Below, piece by piece: positions 32,110-37,825 of a stretch of 37,825 nucleotides of DNA. Numbering within the stretch: position 1 is the stretch's first letter; every line of letters begins with the position of its first letter. The position numbers and the translations under genes were made by a program. Below the pieces are notes generated by a model. It was not told the DNA's origin, searched no databases, and saw only the letters and a list, made by a program, of their open reading frames with translations. Source of the DNA: Hymenobacter rubripertinctus (GTDB lineage: Bacteria; Bacteroidota; Bacteroidia; Cytophagales; Hymenobacteraceae); NCBI RefSeq assembly GCF_003583925.1, contig NZ_QYCN01000002.1, forward strand, positions 140,958 through 178,782. The letters run 5' to 3'.

Positions 32110-33603
32110 TTGTACGCCATCATCGACCTTGAGACTACCGGGGGGCAGCCCGCCCAGGACCGCATCACCGAAATTGCCATCTACATTCACGATGGAGAGA
32201 AAGTGGTGGATGAGTTCAGTTCGCTGATTAATCCCGGCCGGTCCATCCCGTTCTTTATCACCCAGCTCACCGGCATCACCGACGATATGGTGCGCGAGGC
32301 ACCCCGGTTTCATGAGGTGGCCCGCAAGGTGGTGGAAATGACGGAGGGCTGCGTGTTTGTGGCCCACAACGTGCGCTTCGACTACTCGTTTCTGAAGAAG
32401 GAGTTTGCCGATCTGGGCTACAACTACTCGCGCAAAACGCTGTGCACGGTGCGCCTGAGCCGCTCGCTGATACCGGGCCAGCCCAGCTATAGTCTGGGCA
32501 AGCTCTGCCAGAACATCGGCATTGAGCTTAACGGCCGCCACCGCGCCGCCGGCGACGCCGCCGCTACGGCCGTGCTGTTCGGGCGGCTGCTCACCATCAG
32601 CCAGCAGCAGGAAGCGCCAGCGGCGGCCGCCGGCCTGAGCCCGGCCGAGGCCCTGGCCGTAGTGGACGCCGGTGCCCCGGCCGGCCGCAAGCCGGCCCCG
32701 GGGACGCCGGCCAAGCAGCCCTCACCCCGCAAGATCAAGGCGGTGCAGGAGGCCATCAAAACGGCGCTGCTACCGCCCAACATCACGCCCGGCCAGGTGG
32801 CGGCCCTGCCCCACGAAACGGGCGTGTACTACTTCCACAACGAGGCCGGGGAAGTGATTTACGTGGGCAAGAGCATCAACATCTACAAGCGGATTCAGCA
32901 GCACTTCGCCGTTGATTACAAGTCGCGCAAAAGCATTGAGTTCAAAAACTCCATTACCGAAATCACCTGGGAGCTGACTGGTTCCGAGCTGGTGGCGCTG
33001 CTCTACGAGTCGCACGAAATCAAACGGTTGAAGCCGCTTTACAACCGCGCCCAGCGCCGCTCCGTGTTTCCGGCGGGCATATTCCTGCGCACCGACGAAA
33101 ACGGCTACAAGCGCCTCTATTACGGCCGCGCCGACGACCACGCCGGGTCGCACCCGCTGATTGCCCTCGGTGACCAGTACAAGGCCAAGGGCTTTTTGTT
33201 TCACAAGGTCGCCAAGTTCAACCTCTGCCAGAAGCTCTGCGACTTATACAAAACCCAGGGGGCCTGTTTCGATTATCAGGTGCACCGCTGCCAGGGGGCC
33301 TGCCTGGGGCTGGAGCCGGCCGAGGCCTACAACCAGCGGGTGGAGGCGGCCATCGAGTCGTTTACCTATGAGCACGGCTCATTCGTGGTTGTGGGAACTG
33401 GTCGGCGGGCCGATGAAAAGAGCCTCGTAGTGGTCGAGAACGGGCGCTACCTGGGTTTCGGCTACGTGGATGAGACTTTCTCGGCCCGGCGCTTCGAGCA
33501 TTTCCGGGAGGCCATCAAACACTTCAACGACAACAAGGACGTGCAGCAGATTATCCGCCAGTACCTGCGCACTAAGCACCCAGACAAGGTGCAGGTGTTC
33601 TGA
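32110..33603 (+). CDS. DnaQ-type exonuclease fused to a GIY-YIG (UvrC N-terminal-like) nuclease
   Basis: Two nuclease modules in one 497-aa chain. The N-terminal DEDDh exonuclease domain (about 1-165) has MYAIIDLETTGG (Asp6, Glu8), VFVAHNVRFDYSFLKKEFAD and HRAAGDAAATAVLF, the ExoI-III motifs of the DNA polymerase III epsilon family. A Pro/Ala linker leads to a GIY-YIG domain with GVYYFHNEAGEVIYVGKSIN and the Arg of KRIQQHF. A cysteine-rich segment like UvrC follows (FNLCQKLCDLYKTQGACFDY, VHRCQGACLG). Homologous fusions in Bacteroidota are thought to act in DNA repair (UvrC/Cho-type). The UvrC endonuclease and helix-hairpin-helix parts are absent. The start is TTG at 32110, because the next ATG would remove the DEDD Asp. 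No strong Shine-Dalgarno is present. Confidence 0.9.
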   Translation: MYAIIDLETTGGQPAQDRITEIAIYIHDGEKVVDEFSSLINPGRSIPFFITQLTGITDDMVREAPRFHEVARKVVEMTEGCVFVAHNVRFDYSFLKKEFADLGYNYSRKTLCTVRLSRSLIPGQPSYSLGKLCQNIGIELNGRHRAAGDAAATAVLFGRLLTISQQQEAPAAAAGLSPAEALAVVDAGAPAGRKPAPGTPAKQPSPRKIKAVQEAIKTALLPPNITPGQVAALPHETGVYYFHNEAGEVIYVGKSINIYKRIQQHFAVDYKSRKSIEFKNSITEITWELTGSELVALLYESHEIKRLKPLYNRAQRRSVFPAGIFLRTDENGYKRLYYGRADDHAGSHPLIALGDQYKAKGFLFHKVAKFNLCQKLCDLYKTQGACFDYQVHRCQGACLGLEPAEAYNQRVEAAIESFTYEHGSFVVVGTGRRADEKSLVVVENGRYLGFGYVDETFSARRFEHFREAIKHFNDNKDVQQIIRQYLRTKHPDKVQVF

Positions 33604-33609
33604 GGGGGG

Positions 33610-33636
33610 CTGAAGCTGTTGGCTGCTGGCTGGGCC
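33610..33636 (+). repeat. GCTGTTGGCTGCTGGCTG-type short-word repeat, right of the exonuclease gene
   Basis: CTGAAGCTGTTGGCTGCTGG then CTGGGCC, 7 nt after the stop of the exonuclease gene. It is an inverted partner of the repeat at 32066-32102 with several changes. Confidence 0.45.
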
Positions 33637-33764
33637 GTGTCCGCAGGTAATGCAGGGCCAACCAACACCACTTCTGGTCGGCCGGAGACGCTGGCTGCTG
33701 CGGCCTGTAAGGGCTGAAGCTGGGCGAATACGCGCCGCGGGGAAACTCTTTACACGGGTCGCCG

Positions 33765-33772
33765 TATCTTTG
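33765..33772 (+). promoter_or_regulatory. Putative -7 box of the small STAS-like gene
   Basis: TATCTTTG matches TAnnTTTG and lies 32 nt upstream of the ATG at 33804. TTTA at 33749-33752 could be a weak upstream element, but the spacing is short. Confidence 0.5.
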
Positions 33773-33803
33773 CGCCCCCGAGCAGCCCAGTGGCTCCCGC
33801 CCT

Positions 33804-34223
33804 ATGACCCCTGAACTTCCCTACATTTCCATCACCTTTCGCGCCGATTTAACCCTGCTGATTGTCCGTTGGCTGCGCGACGTTTCCCAGGCCGAGCTGC
33901 AACAGGGCTACGGCCAGGTGCTGGCCATAGCCCTCGAGCATCAGGCCCGCCATTGGCTGATTGACTCCCGCCGCCGCAACCAGTCTGATGAGGCAATGGT
34001 GAGCTGGCTGGCCCAGGAGTACCTGCCGGGCATCAGCGCCCGGTTGCAGGGCCAAAGCGTGCGGCTGGCTTGTCTGGTAGCCGCTACCTGGCAGCCCGCC
34101 GCCGCCGGAGCCACTCCCCTGGCCGTATTGGCCAAAGCCCCCGCCCAGGGGAGCAGCCACTACCATATCCAGCTTTTCGGCGACGAAGGCGCGGCCATGC
34201 AGTGGCTACGGGACAGGGAATGA
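33804..34223 (+). CDS. Small STAS/SpoIIAA-like protein, 139 aa
   Basis: A single-domain protein with no signal peptide. It opens with a strand ISITFRADLTLLIVRWLRDV, then a helix LQQGYGQVLAIALEHQARHW and LIDSRRRNQSDEAMVSWLAQ, where a WLIDSRRRN strand-turn occupies the STAS site position. YLPGISARLQGQSVRLACLV, VLAKAPAQGSSHYHIQLFGD and a final helix EGAAMQWLRDRE follow. The layout matches the 144-aa gene at 18160-18594 (a shared strand, helix, D-x-R turn, and a closing A-x-x-W-L). These are probable distant paralogues of a lineage-specific family. The function is unknown. Confidence 0.7.
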   Translation: MTPELPYISITFRADLTLLIVRWLRDVSQAELQQGYGQVLAIALEHQARHWLIDSRRRNQSDEAMVSWLAQEYLPGISARLQGQSVRLACLVAATWQPAAAGATPLAVLAKAPAQGSSHYHIQLFGDEGAAMQWLRDRE

Positions 34224-34299
34224 ACTACTGCCTGACCCGGTAAAGGCGCAAGTGAGGGAGCTGTTCCTCATGCAGCTCTCCTCCCCCCGACCTACCTAA

Positions 34300-34333
34300 A
34301 AGCCCCTGACGTCCATGCTGGCGTCAGGGGCTT
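34300..34333. terminator. Bidirectional terminator between the small STAS-like gene and lipoprotein A
   Basis: Twelve-base arms AAGCCCCTGACG and CGTCAGGGGCTT surround a 10-nt loop, 76 nt after the stop at 34223 and before the convergent lipoprotein gene ending at 34397. Confidence 0.75.
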
Positions 34334-34396
34334 CGTGCTTACTCAGGATTCCACCTTACATGAAAAACATAGTAGCTGTGGGCTTCAGCCATTCGC

Positions 34397-35998
34397 CTAA
34401 TACAGGCGGTGGCGCAGCAGCCAGCCGGCGGCATCAAATTCCTCCGCCCTGGGCTGGTAGGCTTCGGTTTTGAACTTGCCCACGCGCAGGGTGTTGCCGT
34501 CGCCGCTGTCGTACACGGTGAGGCGGCTGGCCGGGCGCTGGCCGGGGGCGGGTGTGGCCTCGATCAGGTCTTCGCCAGCTCCATCATAGATGCCCAGCTC
34601 TATTTTGGCCGTAGGCTCGCCCCGGATTTCAAACGAATCGTTGCCGCCCAGGCCAAATAGCTTGATGGAACGGGTTTCGGCCGTAGTGAATGTGCGCTGG
34701 TGCAGCAGCGTGGCCCCGGTGGGCGCAAGCCGGTATAGCTGCACCCGAACTGCGGCGGGGCCGGCGGGCTCCACCACGAAGCGCTCGGCTTCGTCGGAGC
34801 CGGGCAGCTCCACGTCGCGGTTGAGCAGGGCGTAGAACTTGTCGGCTACGGCGGGCAGCTGGTCGCGGCGGGCCCGCAGCTTGCGGGTAAAATCGGCCTG
34901 GCTGACCGCGCGCACCTCGGGCGGCCACACGGCCAGCGCCCGCGCAATAGCCGCGTCGGAAAGGGAATTGCGCAGCGAGTCGGCCACCTGCCGGAAATCT
35001 TCCCGGGTCAGATAGGGCAGCAAGGACTTATCCATGGGCCGGGCGGCGCGGTTGAGGCCCTCCACGTCGGCGAGGCGGATTTTCTCGTGGAAGCTCTGGT
35101 AGTTGGACTTCACCCAGCCAATCATGTGGGTCAGCAGGCCGTCGTCGAACTTGAAAAAGGCATGGTCCCGGTCGCGCGGAATAGCCTTATAGGTGGTGGT
35201 GCCGCCGGCCGCCGGGAAGCCGGCCCAGCGCCACTGGTCCTCGCGCCGGCTCCAGTCGCCGAGCCACATATCGAACAAGCGGTTGCGCAGGTACTGGCGG
35301 GCATCGACCTGGTAGCGGGCACTTTCCATGAGGTTGGTAAACACCTTGCGGGAGCTTTCCACCTGCCTGGAGTTGCCGAAGCTGGCCACCCGGCTCTGGT
35401 CGCCCTCGGGGCGCTCCTCAAACAGGTAGAGCGCGTGGGCGAACTCCTGGCGGAACTCGCCCAGGGCCGGGTCGTCGGCCACATACACCAGACGCGGGTT
35501 GGTATGGTAGAGGCCCGCCGACTCGGCCAGTGGGGCCACGATGTAGGCCCCGTACGGATGGATAACACTGGTCTGGTCCTTCATCACCCGGCCGATGGCT
35601 CCTGCCTGCAAGCCCTCGGGCAGGGCCCGGGTGGCATCCTTATCCACGGAGCGCAGCACGTACTGCACGCCGTTGCGGTCAGTGAGGCGCAGGTTTTTGG
35701 TCTGGAACGAGCCGCCCTCTTTGATGGGGGTCAGGCCGCCGGGCACGGCCGTGCGCAGGTTGAACACGGGCACCGTTACGGGCAGCCCCCAGAGTTCCCG
35801 GTAGTGGGTGCCCCAGAAAAAACGGTGCACCGCCCCGCGGTCGTACTGGGGGCCGGCGGCTACCTGCACGGTAGAGTCGGGGCCGATAACGGGCAGGCGG
35901 GCGGTGGTAGTCGGCTGGGCGGGGGCGGAGCAGGAAACCAGCAGCAGGCCGCTGCTGAGGGCCGCACCCAGCCAGGGGGCAGAAGAGGAGAATAACAC
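34397..35998 (-). CDS. Lipoprotein A of a divergent paralogous pair, kinase-like motifs degenerate
   Basis: A 533-aa lipoprotein. I chose GTG at 35998, giving the signal VLFSSSAPWLGAALSSGLLL with lipobox LVSC (Cys23). The ATG at 36640 would add 214 non-conserved residues through the opposite gene. The protein is homologous over almost its whole length to the plus-strand partner. Motifs: YDRGAVHRFFWGTHYRELWG; YVLRSVDKDATRALPEGL, a Lys that could sit in an ATP site; RNRLFDMWLGDWSRREDQWR; and KAIPRDRDHAFFKFDDGLL. In kinase-like families such as CotH/Fam20/HipA a similar D-x-R-H and a later D-R-D/F-D pattern form the active site. Here the DRH position reads SRR, so it may be inactive. In other Bacteroidota a homologous domain lies between a phosphoesterase and an outer-membrane barrel. 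The function is unknown. Confidence 0.75.
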   Translation of the reverse strand: MLFSSSAPWLGAALSSGLLLVSCSAPAQPTTTARLPVIGPDSTVQVAAGPQYDRGAVHRFFWGTHYRELWGLPVTVPVFNLRTAVPGGLTPIKEGGSFQTKNLRLTDRNGVQYVLRSVDKDATRALPEGLQAGAIGRVMKDQTSVIHPYGAYIVAPLAESAGLYHTNPRLVYVADDPALGEFRQEFAHALYLFEERPEGDQSRVASFGNSRQVESSRKVFTNLMESARYQVDARQYLRNRLFDMWLGDWSRREDQWRWAGFPAAGGTTTYKAIPRDRDHAFFKFDDGLLTHMIGWVKSNYQSFHEKIRLADVEGLNRAARPMDKSLLPYLTREDFRQVADSLRNSLSDAAIARALAVWPPEVRAVSQADFTRKLRARRDQLPAVADKFYALLNRDVELPGSDEAERFVVEPAGPAAVRVQLYRLAPTGATLLHQRTFTTAETRSIKLFGLGGNDSFEIRGEPTAKIELGIYDGAGEDLIEATPAPGQRPASRLTVYDSGDGNTLRVGKFKTEAYQPRAEEFDAAGWLLRHRLY

Positions 35999-36151
35999 GG
36001 GGCGCAGATAGGATGCGGAAGGAGCAGGCCGGTTCCGAACGGAGCAGCCTGCCTTATAGCGCAACTCCGGCCCCGGCGGTTGTATTGGCGCGATATTGAC
36101 TTTTCCGGCGAACTTGCGTTGAAGGAATCCACGCCGCGTTTTTTGTCCTGC
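35999..36151. promoter_or_regulatory. Shared divergent promoter region of the two lipoproteins
   Basis: This 153-nt gap must serve both genes. I found no TAnnTTTG box; GATATTGACTTTTCC and TTGCGTTG on the plus strand are the only candidates. No operator-like inverted repeat stands out. Confidence 0.3.
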
Positions 36152-37747
36152 ATGAATCCACGATACGTCCTGCCTTTGCTCCTGCTGACGGCTGCTTCCT
36201 GTAGCCGGGACACCTTCTTTCAGCCCGATGCCCGGGTCGATTTTGCTACCCCCCTGCCCGCCGCCGCCGACAGTGCCCGCGTGACGGCCGGCCGCCACTA
36301 CCACCGGGGGCCGGGCGGGCGCCTGCTGCTGGGTCCGCACTACCGCCGCGCCTGGGCCGAGCCCGTTACGCTGCCCGTGCTTACGCCCGCTACCGTAGTG
36401 CCCGGCGGCCTTGCCTTCGCCAAAATGGGCGGCGGCTTCCAAACCATCAGCATGACGATGACCGACTCGGCCGGGCGCAGCTACGCCGTGCGCAGCATCG
36501 ACAAAGACCCGTACAAAACCCTGCCTAAAGCCCTGCGCCAGGGCTTTATTCTGGCTACGGTGCGCGACGCCACGGCCGCCGCCATGCCCTACGGGGCCTT
36601 CGTGGTGCCCCCGCTGGCCACTGCGGCAGGGGTGCTCCACGCCTCTCCCCGGGCCTTTTACGTGCGGGCCGATGAGACGGGGCTGGGCGAGGCGTCGGAG
36701 AAATTCCGGGGCAAAGTGGTGTTGCTGGAACGCAAATACGAGGGCAAGCCGAACATTGACGGACCGGTGGCCGGGGCCGAGGACCTAGTAGAAACCGAGG
36801 ACCTGCTGCCCAACCGCTATGCCAGCCAGCGCCACCAGCTCGACGGGGCCGCCTACCTGCGCGCCCGCCTGCTCGACCTCTGGCTCGGCGACTGGGACCG
36901 GCACGAGGGCCAGTGGAGCTGGGCGGCCTACGCGCAACCGGGCCACCGGCTGCTCTGGAAGCCCGTGCCCCAGGACCGGGACCAGGTTTTTTTTCGCTTT
37001 GATGACGGGGTAGCCTCCTGGGTGGTGAGCAAGCTGGTGAAGAAATTCCGCACCTTCCGCCCCCGCTACCAGAGCATCGAGGGCTATACCCGCAACGCTT
37101 CCTTCGTTGATGAGCGGGCCCTGGCGGCCGTGCCCCGCGCCACTTACCGGGCCACGGCCCTCGACTTGCAGCAGCGCCTCACCGATGCCGTGATTGAGGT
37201 AGCCGTGCGCCAGGGCCTGCCCCCGGAGGTGTACCGGCTGGAAGGCCCCCGCCTGGTTGCCAGCCTGAAGGCCCGCCGCGCCGCCCTGCCCCAGGCCGCC
37301 GAGAAGTTTTACCGCCTCAAATCCGAGCAGGTGCTCATCGCCGGCACCGACCAGGCCGAGCGGTTCGAGGTGGAGCGCCTCAACGATACGGCCACCGTGG
37401 TGTCGGTGTACTCGCTGGAAAACGACAAAGTGGGAAGGGGCGAAACCCTGCTCTACCGCCGCCGCTTCAACCCCCAGGATACGCGCCGGGTGCGGCTGCA
37501 CGGCCTCCAGGGCAAGGATGAGTTCGTGGTATCGGGCTCCGTGCGCCGCTCACCGTTCATCGACATCTACGGCGGCCCTGGCGAGGACCTGGTCCAGGAT
37601 TCGTCCCGGGTGGCCGGCCTGCGCAAGCGCACCCGCTTCTTCGATACGGCCCGCAACAACGACTTCCGCCCCGGTCCCGAAACCAAGAACAAAACCGCCC
37701 ACAACGTCTTCTCCCACGCTTTTGACCGGGACGGCTCGGGGAGATGA
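36152..37747 (+). CDS. Lipoprotein B of a divergent paralogous pair, intact DRH-type motif
   Basis: A 531-aa lipoprotein, signal MNPRYVLPLLLLTAASC with Cys17; the ATG at 36152 is preferred over the in-frame ATG at 36080. It shares with lipoprotein A the blocks HYRRAWAEPVTLPVLTPATV, SYAVRSIDKDPYKTLPKAL, YLRARLLDLWLGDWDRHEGQ, WKPVPQDRDQVFFRFDDGV, AERFEVERLND and GPGEDLVQDSS. The D-R-H of GDWDRH and the downstream D-R-D...F-D are intact, unlike in A, so this copy is the better candidate for catalytic activity if the kinase-like reading is right. The homologous domain in larger outer-membrane proteins precedes a BamA-like barrel that is absent here. The substrate and function are unknown. Confidence 0.8.
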   Translation: MNPRYVLPLLLLTAASCSRDTFFQPDARVDFATPLPAAADSARVTAGRHYHRGPGGRLLLGPHYRRAWAEPVTLPVLTPATVVPGGLAFAKMGGGFQTISMTMTDSAGRSYAVRSIDKDPYKTLPKALRQGFILATVRDATAAAMPYGAFVVPPLATAAGVLHASPRAFYVRADETGLGEASEKFRGKVVLLERKYEGKPNIDGPVAGAEDLVETEDLLPNRYASQRHQLDGAAYLRARLLDLWLGDWDRHEGQWSWAAYAQPGHRLLWKPVPQDRDQVFFRFDDGVASWVVSKLVKKFRTFRPRYQSIEGYTRNASFVDERALAAVPRATYRATALDLQQRLTDAVIEVAVRQGLPPEVYRLEGPRLVASLKARRAALPQAAEKFYRLKSEQVLIAGTDQAERFEVERLNDTATVVSVYSLENDKVGRGETLLYRRRFNPQDTRRVRLHGLQGKDEFVVSGSVRRSPFIDIYGGPGEDLVQDSSRVAGLRKRTRFFDTARNNDFRPGPETKNKTAHNVFSHAFDRDGSGR

Positions 37748-37786
37748 GGGGAGGGGGTGAAATGGGGAGGTGGGGAGGTGCTGTTC

Positions 37787-37825
37787 GAGGGACTTGGTTG
37801 CGCAACTTGCGCCTTGAGGTCCCTC
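37787..37825. terminator. Partial inverted repeat at the right edge
   Basis: GAGGGAC (37787-37793) and GTCCCTC (37819-37825) pair around a 25-nt loop that has its own GCGCAACTTGCGC core. The repeat may continue beyond the window. It follows the lipoprotein B stop by 39 nt. The stretch before it (37764-37780) holds GGGGAGGTGGGGAGGTG, the word of the parC-TPR repeat. Confidence 0.4.

Noticed and set aside
36000..36640. Upstream start of lipoprotein A at 36640
   Set aside because: It runs through the start of the opposite lipoprotein B gene and hides the signal peptide at 35998.
1..37825. CRISPR array, insertion sequence, prophage or defence island
   Set aside because: No regularly spaced direct repeats with unique spacers, no transposase or integrase, and no toxin, restriction or phage structural proteins were seen.

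Overview
The window looks like chromosomal backbone of a high-GC member of the Bacteroidota, most likely a Hymenobacter-type bacterium (family Hymenobacteraceae). The basis is fourfold. The ribosomal, sigma-factor and topoisomerase proteins read as this group. Several upstream regions carry the Bacteroidota -7 promoter box TAnnTTTG, for example TACCTTTG before the tRNA, trxB and rpsO and between holA and tyrS. There is a bacillithiol enzyme (BshB1) and a sphingolipid-type serine palmitoyltransferase homologue. There is also a small histone H1-like protein. The genus is an inference from memory of protein families; no search was run.

Layout. 1-2195 (minus): holA (DNA polymerase III delta), a GyrI-like protein and a small unknown, probably one operon. 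2392-3732: tyrS, transcribed away from holA. 3844-7432: the histone H1-like gene, the serine palmitoyltransferase-like gene, then accC (+). 7434-16484 (minus): a small membrane protein, a start-less reading frame, bshB1, an M23/LysM peptidase, trxB, rpoD, pnp, rpsO and an LptF/LptG permease. 16603-18594: a START-like gene (-), an elongator tRNA-Met (CAU), a small unknown and a STAS/SpoIIAA-like protein. 18757-22479 (minus): thrS-infC-rpmI-rplT. 22660-29876 (minus): parE-parC followed by two TPR proteins. 30074-34223 (plus): an AI-2E-family permease, a four-helix-bundle gene broken by an amber codon, a DnaQ exonuclease/GIY-YIG nuclease fusion and a second small STAS-like protein. 34397-37747: two divergent paralogous lipoproteins.

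Most genes are core information-processing functions: replication (holA, parE, parC), transcription (rpoD), RNA decay (pnp), translation (tyrS, thrS, infC, rpsO, rpmI, rplT, tRNA). Others serve the envelope (LptF/G, M23 peptidase, lipoproteins), lipid synthesis (accC, the palmitoyltransferase) and thiol redox (trxB, bshB1). I found no insertion sequence, prophage, CRISPR array or recognisable defence island.

The most unusual content is in the DNA between genes and in a few coding oddities. (1) At least four gaps carry inverted pairs of short-word, near-tandem repeats, each with a different word: CAACTGACAAC (2200-2386), GAATGAGTGAAT (9872-9982), TTAAAAATTAAAA (19176-19265) and GGGGAGGTGGTGAA (24811-24920). 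A fifth word type sits on both sides of the exonuclease/GIY-YIG gene, and related DNA fills a 16-codon in-frame insertion in tyrS. (2) There are two long perfect inverted repeats, with 38-bp arms at 3747-3824 and 47-bp arms at 22532-22651. (3) infC has no usable ATG at its true N-terminus and appears to start at ATA behind a strong Shine-Dalgarno. (4) A DUF2383-type gene has an in-frame TAG at codon 26. (5) The divergent lipoproteins carry motifs resembling secreted-kinase folds, and one has lost the central Asp/His of its DRH motif.
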